Below are positions 25,838 to 34,065 of a stretch of DNA of 64,000 nt, piece by piece. The stretch spans positions 372,001 to 436,000 of the forward strand of contig NZ_STGH01000003.1 of assembly GCF_005222785.1 (NCBI RefSeq), written 5' to 3'. The DNA comes from Rhodobacter sp. SY28-1. Lineage in GTDB: Bacteria; Pseudomonadota; Alphaproteobacteria; Rhodobacterales; Rhodobacteraceae. The notes under the pieces were generated by a model that was not told the origin of the DNA, did no database searches, and worked only from the letters and a program-made list of their open reading frames with translations. The translations under genes were made by a program, and so were the position numbers. How positions within the stretch are numbered: position 1 is the stretch's first letter; the number at the start of each line of letters is the position of its first letter.

Positions 25838-26737
25838 ATGCACTACGGATACATCGGTCTTGGCAACCTTGGCGCGGCCTGTGCGGGCTGTCTGCTGAAG
25901 GACGGCTTCAAGGTCACGGTCTTTGACCTTAACCCGAAACTGGCCGAGCCCCTGGTGGCGAATGGCGCAGTACTGGCCTCCAGTGCCGAGGATCTGGCGG
26001 CTTCGGTTGACCATGTCATCACTTGCCTGCCGTCGCCCGCTGTCTCGGAAAAGGTGCTGCGGAACATCCTGCCGCAGATGCGCAAGGCGGCAAGCTGGGT
26101 GGAGATGTCGACGCTGGGCCGCGACGAGGTGTTGAAACTCGCCGCCGTCGCTGCCGAGGCCGGAGTGCGGATGATGGAGCTTCCCGTCACCGGCGGAGTG
26201 CATCTGGCCTATCAGGGCAGGATCACCATGCTGGCGGGCGGGGACAAGGATCTGTACGACCTGCATTACAAGGCGATGCAGGCGATGGGCGACCGGATCT
26301 TCCACATGGGTCCCTTGGGGTCCTCCTCGATCATCAAGGTCATCACCAACATGCTGGCCTTCATCCATCTGAAGGCCACGTCCGAGGCGCTGATGCTGGC
26401 CAAGCGGGGCGGGCTGGACCTGGGGCAGGCCTGGCACGCGATTGCGGCCAGTTCCGGAAACAGTTTCGTGCACGAAACCGAAGGCGCGCTGATCCTGAAC
26501 GGGTCCTATGACATCGCATTCAACATCGACCTGGCGCTGAAGGATCTTGGGTTTGCGTTGGGGTTCGGCAAGGAGTTCGGGGTGCCCCTGGACCTCGCCA
26601 GCATGACCAACCAGACCTATATCGCGGCCAAGGCGGCCTATGGCGGCGAGGCGCAGTCACCGATGATCGCGAAGCTGCTTGAGGACCTTCTGGGCACCGA
26701 TCTTCGCGCCCCGGGCTTCCCGGCGCGGCTGGAATGA
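25838..26737 (+). CDS. 3-Hydroxyisobutyrate dehydrogenase-family oxidoreductase
   Basis: 299 aa from the ATG at 25838, preceded by GGGAAAGAGG; the longer frame start would overlap mttB without a ribosome site. Beta-hydroxyacid dehydrogenase fold: NAD(P) loop GLGNLG (7-12), substrate motif TGGVHLAYQGR (~120), and catalytic Lys in SSSIIKVITNM (~167) with the following Asn conserved. Family members oxidise 3-hydroxyisobutyrate, tartronate semialdehyde or similar. Last gene of the operon, with a 29-bp gap instead of an overlap. Substrate not predictable from sequence. Confidence 0.85.
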   Translation: MHYGYIGLGNLGAACAGCLLKDGFKVTVFDLNPKLAEPLVANGAVLASSAEDLAASVDHVITCLPSPAVSEKVLRNILPQMRKAASWVEMSTLGRDEVLKLAAVAAEAGVRMMELPVTGGVHLAYQGRITMLAGGDKDLYDLHYKAMQAMGDRIFHMGPLGSSSIIKVITNMLAFIHLKATSEALMLAKRGGLDLGQAWHAIAASSGNSFVHETEGALILNGSYDIAFNIDLALKDLGFALGFGKEFGVPLDLASMTNQTYIAAKAAYGGEAQSPMIAKLLEDLLGTDLRAPGFPARLE

Positions 26738-26792
26738 TGGCTTGAGGGTGCCGGGGGCGCGGGTTAAGGTTCGGTAAACATCCGCATCCAAG

Positions 26793-26835
26793 CCCTTGAT
26801 AACGCAAGGGATGCCGCGATTGTCCACTGTGGACA
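26793..26835 (+). promoter_or_regulatory. Two hairpins in the leader of the PLP-lyase gene
   Basis: CCCTTG-ATAACG-CAAGGG (26793-26810) is followed by the perfect palindrome TGTCCAC-T-GTGGACA (26821-26835), directly before the ribosome site GGGAGC. The palindrome is shared with 54715-54729. May be an operator or a translation-affecting structure; I see no known riboswitch fold. Confidence 0.4.
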
Positions 26836-26849
26836 CCCAGGGAGCTTTC

Positions 26850-27956
26850 ATGACCGCCGAAACCGACGCCCGCATCGCCCGCCTGCTTCACCACCGGAAG
26901 GCGGGCCTTGCCCTGGGCGAGCCTGTCGTCCCCCCGATCTCGGTCGCCACGACCTTCCACCTGCCGCAGGCGCAGGGGGCCGCACACTACTACGGCCGCT
27001 CCGGCCAGCCCACCTGGGACGCGGTCGAGGCGCAGCTGTCGATCCTGGAAGCGGCGGAGGTGGTGAGCTTCCCCTCGGGCATGGCAGCGATCACGGCGGC
27101 GCTGGTCTGTTGCCTGAAGGCCGGAGCGAAGGTGATGATCCCCTCGGACGGCTATTATGTGACCCGCCTTCTGGGGCGCGACCTTCTCCAAGTCTACGGG
27201 GTGGATGTGGTGCAGGTCCCGACGCTGGAGATGGCCGACCATGATTTCAGCGGCTTTCAGGTGATCTACATCGAGACGCCCTCGAACCCGGGCCTCGACG
27301 TGGTCGACATCGCCGGGCTGGCGAAGAAGGCTCATGCCGCAGGCGCCCTGCTGATCACCGACAACACGACGATGACGCCGCTTCTCCAGCGGCCGCTGGA
27401 TCTGGGGGCCGATCTGGTGGTGGCCGCCGATACCAAGGCCCCGGCGGGGCATTCGGATGCGCTGTTTGGCCATGTGGCCGGGCGGGATGCCAACCTGATG
27501 GCCCGGGTGCGGGAATGGCGGCGGCAATCGGGGTCCGTCCCCGGACCGTTCGAGGCCTATCTGGTGCACCGGGGGCTGGAAACGCTGGAAGTGCGGCTTT
27601 CCCGGATGTGCACTTCGGCGGCGGTGATCGCGGAACGGTTGGCAGCGCATCCCAAGGTGCGGGGCGTCCGCTATCCGGGGCTGCCGGGGGATGCCTCGCA
27701 CAAGGCGGTGGGCGCGCAGATGGCGAATGGGGGATTCCTGATCGGCTTCGAACTGGCCGGGGAGACGGAGGCAGAGGGCTTCCTGGCCCGCTGCCCGCTG
27801 ATCGAACAGGCGACGAGCTTTGGCGGGGTTCACACGGCCGCCGAACGCCGGGCGCGCTGGGGGGATGCGGTGGCAGACGGGTTCATCCGGCTGTCGGTGG
27901 GCGTGGAGCCTGTCGAGACTTTGTGGGCGGCCATCGAGGGCGCGCTGGCGGGGTAG
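26850..27956 (+). CDS. Cystathionine gamma-lyase/synthase family PLP enzyme
   Basis: 368 aa from the ATG at 26850 with GGGAGC upstream. Cys/Met-metabolism PLP family: YGRSGQPTWDAVEAQLSILE (~50-70), FPSGMAAITAALVC (~75-90), IETPSNPG (~140) and the PLP lysine in ADTKAPAGHSD (~196), which replaces the common SxTKYxxGHSD. C-terminal FGGVHTAAERRARW is also typical. Likely a beta/gamma-eliminase or gamma-synthase in transsulfuration, cytosolic. It is 112 bp from the amine operon, behind two leader hairpins, so probably a separate unit. Exact reaction unclear. Confidence 0.85.
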   Translation: MTAETDARIARLLHHRKAGLALGEPVVPPISVATTFHLPQAQGAAHYYGRSGQPTWDAVEAQLSILEAAEVVSFPSGMAAITAALVCCLKAGAKVMIPSDGYYVTRLLGRDLLQVYGVDVVQVPTLEMADHDFSGFQVIYIETPSNPGLDVVDIAGLAKKAHAAGALLITDNTTMTPLLQRPLDLGADLVVAADTKAPAGHSDALFGHVAGRDANLMARVREWRRQSGSVPGPFEAYLVHRGLETLEVRLSRMCTSAAVIAERLAAHPKVRGVRYPGLPGDASHKAVGAQMANGGFLIGFELAGETEAEGFLARCPLIEQATSFGGVHTAAERRARWGDAVADGFIRLSVGVEPVETLWAAIEGALAG

Positions 27957-27960
27957 GGCG

Positions 27961-28004
27961 CAAGACTTTTCGAGAAGTCCTGCAAATTCCTTCGAAGAAA
28001 TTTG
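27961..28004. repeat. Tandem A/T-rich hairpins, copy 1
   Basis: Two abutting 22-nt near-palindromes: 27961-27982 (CAAGACTTTTC / GAGAAGTCCTG) and 27983-28004 (CAAATTCCTTC / GAAGAAATTTG). They fill the gap between two convergent genes. The second pair matches copy 2 at 32759-32782 (CAAATTCCTT...AATTTG). Could act as a bidirectional terminator. Confidence 0.5.
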
Positions 28005-28014
28005 AGGCCCGATC

Positions 28015-28671
28015 CTACAACGTATCGAGAATCCGCGCGGCTTCAGCCTGAAGATCAGCCAGTTTCGTCCGGTCTTCTCCCGGGAAAAAACGGGCACGCG
28101 TTGCGGTGGGCAGGCCTGCGGGCTCGGCGATCAGGACGCGGGGGCCGTGTTTCGCGCTCTCGGCCTGCCAGCTGCGGGCCAGGGCCATCTGGGCGGCCTT
28201 GCTGGCGCCATAGGCGCTGAAGAAGGGCTGACCGGCGCGGGGATCGTCCAGGAACAGCGCGGTGCCGTCATGGGCACGCAGCAACGGCTCTACCATCGGG
28301 ATCAGCATCCCCGTCGCGCGGGCGTTGGTGGCCAGCGACTTTTCCCAGTCCTTCTGGTCGATGTGGCCCGCCGGCGCCAAGGGGGCCGCATGGATCGCGG
28401 CGTGGACCCACAGGTTCAGGCCGCCCCAGCGATCGTGGATGGACCGGCAGAGATGCCGCATCGCATCGTCATTGGTCACATCCATCGGGGCGAGCGTCAG
28501 GCCCCCGGCCCCCGGCAACCCGGTGCGCTTCACGCGGTCGTCCAGCTCCTCCAGCCCGCCGACCGTGCGCGCCACGGCCACAACATGCCAGCCGCGTAGG
28601 GCCAGTTGTTCGGCAAGGGCCGCGCCAAGTCCGCGCGAGGCTCCGGTGACGAGGGCAATCTTCTGGGTCAT
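28015..28671 (-). CDS. Divergent SDR-family protein
   Basis: 218 aa from the ATG at 28671. The cofactor loop TGASRGLG (9-16) and YGASK (catalytic Tyr/Lys) are present. The NNAG motif is replaced by VHAAI, and the usual serine ~13 residues before the Tyr is missing (LFLDDPRAGQ), so normal catalysis is doubtful. It may be a degenerate or re-purposed SDR. Last in a minus-strand run purF - DUF1801 - SDR, separated from the DUF1801 gene by repeat R3. Confidence 0.75.
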   Translation of the reverse strand: MTQKIALVTGASRGLGAALAEQLALRGWHVVAVARTVGGLEELDDRVKRTGLPGAGGLTLAPMDVTNDDAMRHLCRSIHDRWGGLNLWVHAAIHAAPLAPAGHIDQKDWEKSLATNARATGMLIPMVEPLLRAHDGTALFLDDPRAGQPFFSAYGASKAAQMALARSWQAESAKHGPRVLIAEPAGLPTATRARFFPGEDRTKLADLQAEAARILDTL

Positions 28672-28685
28672 GGGGCAGTTCCTCT

Positions 28686-28736
28686 GGCGGCGTCGAAGCA
28701 CGCCGAGCGGGAGTATTTTTGAAATGGGCAAATGGC
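28686..28736. repeat. GGATATTT-type repeat, copy R3
   Basis: A GGCG/CGCC hairpin then GCGGGAGTATTTTTGAAATG, between the DUF1801 stop and the SDR start. Close in sequence to copy R5 (GAGAGTATTTTCCCATGGGC). Confidence 0.45.
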
Positions 28737-28745
28737 AAGGGTGCG

Positions 28746-29114
28746 TCAGGTCTTGCGACCATAGCCCGCAGCAAGCTCGACCTGGCGGGTTGCGATGATC
28801 TTCTGGAGGAGGGCGTCGGGGAGGGGGTGGTCACGGGTGAAGAGGACGCCAGATTTCGAAGTCTTGAACGGGGCGCAGTCGATCTGCGGGATCACCGTGC
28901 CGGAATGGGGGTAGAGGCCAAGATGGCGCGCGAAGGCTGCGTAGCCCACGACCATCTTGCCCTTGGGCCCGGGCTGGCGGAAGCCGGGCATGGCGTAGGA
29001 CATGACTTCATGGTGGTCGGGGAGGAGGGTCTTCAGGCGGGCGCGGAGGCTGGTCAGGGCGTCCCGTTGATCGGGGGGCAGGGCGGCGAGGTAGGCGTCG
29101 ATCTCTGCCGTCAC
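28746..29114 (-). CDS. DUF1801-family protein
   Basis: 122 aa. Pattern typical of DUF1801/YdhG: IDAYLAALPPDQRDALTSLR, HEVMSYAMPGFRQPG, YAAFARHLGLYPHSG (~60-75) and a C-terminal LLQKIIATRQVEL. Small cytosolic protein of unknown role, distantly related to the YdeI-like protein at 4.7 kb. Its start overlaps the purF stop by 4 bp, so it is translated with purF. Confidence 0.8.
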   Translation of the reverse strand: MTAEIDAYLAALPPDQRDALTSLRARLKTLLPDHHEVMSYAMPGFRQPGPKGKMVVGYAAFARHLGLYPHSGTVIPQIDCAPFKTSKSGVLFTRDHPLPDALLQKIIATRQVELAAGYGRKT

Positions 29115-30574
29115 TCCGCCGCCTTCATCTCGAACCCTTCCTCGATCTTGTCCGAGGGGGCCACGGGGTAGTCGCCCGAGAAGCAGGCGTCGCAGTATTG
29201 CGGGGCGGCGGCGTTGCGGCCTTCGGCCTCACCAGCGGCGCGATAGAGGCCGTCGAGGGAGATGAACTTCAAGGAATCCACCCCGATCCAGTCGCGCATC
29301 TCGTCTTCGCTCATCGTCGCGGCGAGGAGTTTCGAGCGTTCCGGCGTATCGACGCCGTAGAAGCAGGGCCAGGCGGTTGGGGGCGAGGCGATGCGGAAGT
29401 GGACCTCGGCGGCGCCGGCCTCAAGGATCATGTCCTTGATCTTGCGGCTGGTCGTCCCGCGCACGACCGAGTCGTCGACCAGGATCACCCGCTTGCCCTT
29501 GATCAGCGCACGGTTGACGTTCAGCTTCAGGCGCACGCCCATGTTGCGGATGTGGTCGGTGGGTTCGATGAAGGTGCGGCCCATGTACTGGTTGCGGATG
29601 ATCCCCATCGCATAGGGGATGCCCGATTCCTGGCTGTAACCGATGGCCGCCGGGGTGCCGCTGTCCGGAACCGGGCAGACGAGGTCGGCATCGACCGGGG
29701 CTTCTCGGGCCAGTTCCACGCCGATCTGGCGGCGGGTTTCATAGACCGACCGGCCGCCGATGATGCTGTCGGGGCGGCTGAAATAGACGTTTTCGAAGAT
29801 GCAGAAGCGGCTTTTCGCGGGGGTGAAGGGGCGGGTCGAATCCACCTTGTTGCCCTCGATCACCACCATTTCGCCGGGTTCGATCTCGCGCACGAAATCG
29901 GCACCGATGATGTCGAGCCCGCAGGTTTCAGACGACAGTGCCCAGCCGGAATCGCCCAGACGGCCCAGGACCAGCGGGCGCACGCCCAGGGGGTCGCGGA
30001 CGCCGATCAGCTTGGTGCGGGTCATTGCCACGACCGAAAACGCCCCCTCGACCCGGCGCAAGGCGTCCTTGATGCGTTCGGAGAGGTTCTTCTGGATCGA
30101 CCGCGCCATCAGGTGGATGATGCATTCGCTGTCCGAGGAGGACTGGAAAATCGAGCCACGCTCGATCAGCTCACGGCGCAGCGCGGCGGCATTGGTCAGG
30201 TTGCCATTGTGCGCGATGGCGCAGCCGCCCATCGAGAATTCACCAAAGAAAGGCTGCACGTCGCGGATCGCGGTCGCGCCCTTGGACCCGGCGGTGGAAT
30301 AGCGGACATGGCCGATCGACAGCGACCCGGGCAGGGTATCCATCACCTCGGCCTTGGTGAAGTTGTCGCGGACATAGCCAAAGCGGCGGGCCGAGTTGAA
30401 GCCGTGATCGGGGTGGTAGCTGACGATCCCGCCCGCCTCTTGCCCCCGGTGTTGCAGGGCATGCAGGCCAAGGGCCACGAAGTTCGACGCGTCGGCCACG
30501 CCGACCACGCCGAAAATGCCGCACTCCTCCTTCAGCTTGTCGTCATCGAAGGGGTGAGAGCGGAAGGGGGCCAT
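29111..30574 (-). CDS. purF: Amidophosphoribosyltransferase
   Basis: 487 aa. Transfers glutamine amide nitrogen to PRPP, the first committed step of purine synthesis. A short propeptide precedes Cys18 (EECGIFG), the Ntn-type glutaminase nucleophile exposed after processing. The PRPP loop is VILVDDSVVRGTTSRK (~370). Cysteines in RFCIFENVYFSRPDS, WPCFYG and YCDACFSGDYP match the four [4Fe-4S] ligands of the Bacillus-type enzyme. Downstream of cvpA as in many bacteria, with an 83-bp gap containing a CGGGGC/GCCCCG hairpin (30624-30641). Confidence 0.96.
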   Translation of the reverse strand: MAPFRSHPFDDDKLKEECGIFGVVGVADASNFVALGLHALQHRGQEAGGIVSYHPDHGFNSARRFGYVRDNFTKAEVMDTLPGSLSIGHVRYSTAGSKGATAIRDVQPFFGEFSMGGCAIAHNGNLTNAAALRRELIERGSIFQSSSDSECIIHLMARSIQKNLSERIKDALRRVEGAFSVVAMTRTKLIGVRDPLGVRPLVLGRLGDSGWALSSETCGLDIIGADFVREIEPGEMVVIEGNKVDSTRPFTPAKSRFCIFENVYFSRPDSIIGGRSVYETRRQIGVELAREAPVDADLVCPVPDSGTPAAIGYSQESGIPYAMGIIRNQYMGRTFIEPTDHIRNMGVRLKLNVNRALIKGKRVILVDDSVVRGTTSRKIKDMILEAGAAEVHFRIASPPTAWPCFYGVDTPERSKLLAATMSEDEMRDWIGVDSLKFISLDGLYRAAGEAEGRNAAAPQYCDACFSGDYPVAPSDKIEEGFEMKAAE

Positions 30575-30657
30575 GCGTCCGAATCCTGTCCAGAACCTTG
30601 GCCCGCTCTTTACGGCAGCGTCACGGGGCTGTCACGCCCCGAAACGCCAGTTCCGCA

Positions 30658-31293
30658 TCACGGGTTGGTTGCGGGCGCAGCGGGCTCGGTTCCAGCCGGG
30701 GCCTCGGTCGCCGGCGCACTCTGGATCACCGGGGCACCGCCCGGGGCGCAGACATTGGTCAGGTCATTGTAGCGGTCGACGATCCAGCCCGGCGCATCCG
30801 ACGGGATGTTCTGGTCGATCTGGGCCTGGAAGTTGGCGAAGACCAGCGCCGTGCGCGAATTGTCGATCATCTCGATCCGCTGGTCGGACAGGACGCGGTC
30901 GTAGACGATGAAGGCGATGGCGATCAGAAGGACACCGCGCGCCGCGCCGAACAGGAAGCCAAGCGCCTGGTCGACGCCGCCGATGGCCGAGCGCTGGACC
31001 GCGCCCGAGAAGAGCGGGGTGAAGAGAGCGGCGACGATCAGACCGATCACGAAGACCCCGGCGAAGGCCGCGACCACGGAAAGCTCGCAACTGTCGGACA
31101 GGAACTCGCCGACGACGGGCAGCTCTTTCACCAGCGGTTGCACGCCAGGGGCGAAGTAGTAGGCGGCGATGGCGGCGCCGATCCAGCCAAGGATCGCCAT
31201 CAGCTCACGCACCAGCCCGCGCGAGAAGGCAAGGATGGCCGAAATGACGATGATAAGCGCGGCGGCCCCATCGACTGCGGTCAGGTTTTCCAT
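30658..31293 (-). CDS. cvpA: CvpA-family membrane protein
   Basis: 211 aa, inner-membrane protein with about four hydrophobic helices (AALIIVISAILAFSRGLV; ELMAILGWIGAAIAAYYF; VVAAFAGVFVIGLIVAALF; FLFGAARGVLLIAIAFIVY) and a soluble C-terminal tail rich in Ala/Pro/Thr. CvpA is named for colicin V production and usually sits just before purF, as here. Its cellular role in envelope homeostasis is not well defined. Confidence 0.9.
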   Translation of the reverse strand: MENLTAVDGAAALIIVISAILAFSRGLVRELMAILGWIGAAIAAYYFAPGVQPLVKELPVVGEFLSDSCELSVVAAFAGVFVIGLIVAALFTPLFSGAVQRSAIGGVDQALGFLFGAARGVLLIAIAFIVYDRVLSDQRIEMIDNSRTALVFANFQAQIDQNIPSDAPGWIVDRYNDLTNVCAPGGAPVIQSAPATEAPAGTEPAAPATNP

Positions 31294-31327
31294 CGGTTAC
31301 GTCCCCATTCCCATTCCTTGCAAGGGC

Positions 31328-32683
31328 TTATCCTGCCCCGAACATTTCGCCCACGAAGGCCGTCAGGTCGGCCATCTGCCGGACCTTGATGCCTGCGGCC
31401 CCTTCGAATTTCGAATGGGACGGCACAGTCGCCTGTGAGAAACCAAGTTTCGAGGCTTCTTTCAACCTGTTTTCCGTCTGCCCGACCGGACGAAGCGCGC
31501 CTGACAGGCTGATTTCGCCGAAAAGCACCATGTCGGGCGGGATCGCCACATCTTCACGCGCGGAAAGCAGCGCCCCTGCGACGGCAAGGTCGGCGGCGGG
31601 CTCTGACACCCGCAATCCGCCCGCGACGTTCAGGAACACATCCAGCCCGGCAAAGGGGATGCCGCAGCGCGCCTCGAGCACGGCGAGGATCGTCGACACG
31701 CGGCCCCCGTCGAGGCCGACGACAGTGCGCCGCGGGCTGGCGAGGGTGGAGGGGGCGACAAGCGCCTGGATCTCGGTCAGGACCGGCCTTGTGCCCTCGA
31801 TCCCGGCAAAGACTGCCGATCCGGGGGCGGGATTGTCGCGGTTGGCCAGGAACAGCGCGGAGGGGTTCGGGACCTCGGCCAGCCCACCGCCCGTCATCTC
31901 GAAGACGCCGATCTCGTCCGCCGGGCCAAAGCGGTTCTTCACCGCGCGCAGGATGCGGAACTGGTGGCCGCGCTCACCTTCGAAATAAAGGACAGTGTCC
32001 ACCATGTGTTCGACGACCCGGGGGCCAGCGATCTGGCCGTCCTTGGTGACGTGGCCGACAAGGATGACCGCCACGCCGCGCCGCTTGGCGAAAGTGACCA
32101 GTTCATGTGCGGCGGCGCGGACCTGGGAGACCGAGCCGGGCGCGGCCTCGACCTGGTCAAGCCACATGGTCTGGATCGAATCGATGATGGCCAGCGCCGG
32201 GCGTTCGGCATCCAGCGTCGTGAGGATGTCGCGCAGATTGGTTTCCGCGCCAAGCCGGACGGCGGCATCCGTGAGGCCCAGCCGCTGCGCCCGCATCCGG
32301 ACCTGAGCCGCAGCCTCTTCGCCCGATATATACAGGCATTTCAGCCCCTTGCGGGCAAAGCTTGCCGTGGCTTGCAGAAGGAGCGTCGACTTGCCGATGC
32401 CGGGATCGCCACCAACGAGGATCGCTGACGCCGGGACAAGGCCGCCGCCAAGCACGCGGTCCAACTCGTCAATGCCCGATGAGGCGCGAGGGGGCGGGGC
32501 TTCCTCGGTCGCAAGGTCGGTCAGCGGGATCGCCCGGCCCTTGGCGCCCAGCGATTTTGGTCCGGTGGACAGCGGCGCCTCTTCGATGATCGTATTCCAT
32601 CCGCCGCATGCGTCGCATTTGCCGGCCCATTTGCGATAGGCGGCACCGCAGACAGTGCAGGTGAAAGCGGCGGTCTGTTTCAT
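31328..32683 (-). CDS. radA: DNA repair/recombination ATPase RadA (Sms)
   Basis: 451 aa. N-terminal C4 zinc finger (CTVCGAAYRKW, then KCDACGGW), RecA-like ATPase with Walker A GGDPGIGKSTLL (~92-103), the RadA-specific KNRFGPADEIG motif (~250), and a C-terminal Lon-protease-like domain (~290-450). RadA drives branch migration of recombination intermediates. Lies between cvpA and the pqiA-like gene on the same strand. Upstream sequence holds tandem perfect hairpins. Confidence 0.95.
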   Translation of the reverse strand: MKQTAAFTCTVCGAAYRKWAGKCDACGGWNTIIEEAPLSTGPKSLGAKGRAIPLTDLATEEAPPPRASSGIDELDRVLGGGLVPASAILVGGDPGIGKSTLLLQATASFARKGLKCLYISGEEAAAQVRMRAQRLGLTDAAVRLGAETNLRDILTTLDAERPALAIIDSIQTMWLDQVEAAPGSVSQVRAAAHELVTFAKRRGVAVILVGHVTKDGQIAGPRVVEHMVDTVLYFEGERGHQFRILRAVKNRFGPADEIGVFEMTGGGLAEVPNPSALFLANRDNPAPGSAVFAGIEGTRPVLTEIQALVAPSTLASPRRTVVGLDGGRVSTILAVLEARCGIPFAGLDVFLNVAGGLRVSEPAADLAVAGALLSAREDVAIPPDMVLFGEISLSGALRPVGQTENRLKEASKLGFSQATVPSHSKFEGAAGIKVRQMADLTAFVGEMFGAG

Positions 32684-32733
32684 AGGGCGCGACAGTGACG
32701 GGTCATTTGGGCAGGATCAAGGCATGGGCAAGA

Positions 32734-32782
32734 CAAGAATTTTAAGCAAAATTCTTGGCAAATTCCTTGAGTAAGGAATTTG
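32734..32782. repeat. Tandem perfect A/T-rich hairpins, copy 2
   Basis: Hairpin 1: CAAGAATTTT and AAAATTCTTG around AAGC (32734-32757). Hairpin 2: CAAATTCCTT and AAGGAATTTG around GAGT (32759-32782). Both 10-bp stems are perfect. Between the pqiA-like stop and the radA start, in otherwise GC-rich DNA. Related to copy 1 at 27961-28004. Confidence 0.6.
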
Positions 32783-32795
32783 AACGGCCGCGCGG

Positions 32796-33221
32796 TCAGG
32801 TCGCCGGTTTCGATTTCCAGGACACCAGGATCGAGGCCAGGATGCAGCCGGTGAAGAGATAGAGGCCCCAGCCGGTCTCGATGGTGACATAGCCCGCGCC
32901 TTTGACGATGACGATGTAGATCGCAATCAGGAAGACGTCGGCCATGGCGAGTTTGCCGAGGATTTCGAGCGCCGGGAGGGTCTTGGGCGACAGGAGGTTC
33001 CAGTGGAGGAGTGCAAGGCCGATGGTCTTGGCATAGGGCGCGAAGATCGCAAGTAAGGTGACCGCCAGCGCCAGTGCCGCGTCGGATTCCCACAGAGATT
33101 GCAGGCCGGTGATGACACTGATCTCGTCCATCCCGAAGATCGGCAGGAGCGCGGCCCGTAGCAGGGGGGCGAACCAGGCGATGGGGAAGAGGATGAGGAG
33201 GGCGAGGTTGAGGTATTTCAC
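32796..33221 (-). CDS. PqiA-like membrane protein
   Basis: 141 aa with four hydrophobic helices. The segment LEILGKLAMADVFLIAIYIV and WGLYLFTGCILASIL are characteristic of paraquat-inducible protein A domains; the zinc-ribbon of full PqiA is missing, so it is a single half-size PqiA unit. PqiA proteins work with MCE-type lipid transport systems, which suits the neighbouring mlaE/mlaF genes. Separated from mlaF by repeat R4. Confidence 0.75.
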   Translation of the reverse strand: MKYLNLALLILFPIAWFAPLLRAALLPIFGMDEISVITGLQSLWESDAALALAVTLLAIFAPYAKTIGLALLHWNLLSPKTLPALEILGKLAMADVFLIAIYIVIVKGAGYVTIETGWGLYLFTGCILASILVSWKSKPAT

Positions 33222-33247
33222 CGGCGGTCCCCTTGGCTGGCGGCGGA

Positions 33248-33301
33248 CTGGAGGGTTTCACACCCTCCAGACCTCCCGTGGGATATTTGCAGAAGAGAAA
33301 G
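33248..33301. repeat. GGATATTT-type repeat, copy R4
   Basis: A perfect 9-bp hairpin (CTGGAGGGT / ACCCTCCAG, loop TTCAC, 33248-33270) then GTGGGATATTTGCAGAAGAG, between mlaF and the pqiA-like gene. Best-formed copy; could act as terminator or processing site. Confidence 0.55.
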
Positions 33302-33318
33302 GCAATCTTGGACAAGGT

Positions 33319-34065
33319 CTAGCGAACGCTTTCGATGGGTCCATCGGCCCTTCCGTGGATGAACTGCTGCACATAAGGGTCTGGGGTTGCGTCCATTTCC
33401 GAAACCGGCCCTGTCCAGCGGATCACGCCTCCATGCAGCATCGCCACGTTGTCGGCAATCGCCCGGACCGAGGACATGTCGTGAGTGATCGTCATCGCGG
33501 TGGCGCCCATCTCGGTCACGATCTCGCGGATCAGGTCGTTGATGACGCCGGCCATGATCGGGTCGAGGCCGGTGGTGGGTTCGTCGAAGAAGATGATCTC
33601 CGGTTCCGCCGCGATGGCGCGGGCGAGGCCCACGCGTTTCTGCATGCCCCCCGAAAGCTCGGCCGGGTACAGGTCGGCGACAGTGGGTTTCAGGCCCACC
33701 CGGCGCAGCTTTTCGATGGCGATCTCGCGCGCCTGCGCCTTTGGCAGCGCCTTCGGGCCACGCACCAGGCGGAAGGCGACGTTTTCCCAGACCTTCAGCG
33801 AGTCAAACAGCGCCCCGCCCTGGAACAGCATCCCGAAGCGGGCAAGAAAGGCGTCCCGGTCGGCTTTCGTCACATCCTGCCCGTCCAGCGTGATCGTCCC
33901 CTGATCGGGGCGCACCAGACCGAGGATGCATTTCAGCAGCACCGACTTCCCCGTGCCCGACCCGCCGATGATGACCATCGACGTGCCCGAGGCGATCTCC
34001 AGGTTGACCCCCTGCAGGACCCGGTTGTCGCCAAAGCATTTGTGGACGTCTGAAAGCGCGATCAT
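33319..34065 (-). CDS. mlaF: MlaF-like ABC transporter ATPase
   Basis: 248 aa ABC ATPase: Walker A GGSGTGKSVLLK (~35-46), Q-loop region, signature LSGGMQKRVGLARA (~135-148) and Walker B IIFFDEPTTGLDP. This form with RVGLARA matches MlaF/Ttg2A, which powers phospholipid transport between inner and outer membranes. Starts 4 bp inside the end of mlaE. The MCE substrate-binding protein MlaD is not encoded next to it. Confidence 0.9.
   Translation of the reverse strand: MIALSDVHKCFGDNRVLQGVNLEIASGTSMVIIGGSGTGKSVLLKCILGLVRPDQGTITLDGQDVTKADRDAFLARFGMLFQGGALFDSLKVWENVAFRLVRGPKALPKAQAREIAIEKLRRVGLKPTVADLYPAELSGGMQKRVGLARAIAAEPEIIFFDEPTTGLDPIMAGVINDLIREIVTEMGATAMTITHDMSSVRAIADNVAMLHGGVIRWTGPVSEMDATPDPYVQQFIHGRADGPIESVR

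Noticed and set aside
26738-26849. SAM riboswitch before the PLP lyase gene
   Set aside because: Two hairpins are present but they do not match the conserved loops of SAM-I, SAM-II or SAM-V as I know them.
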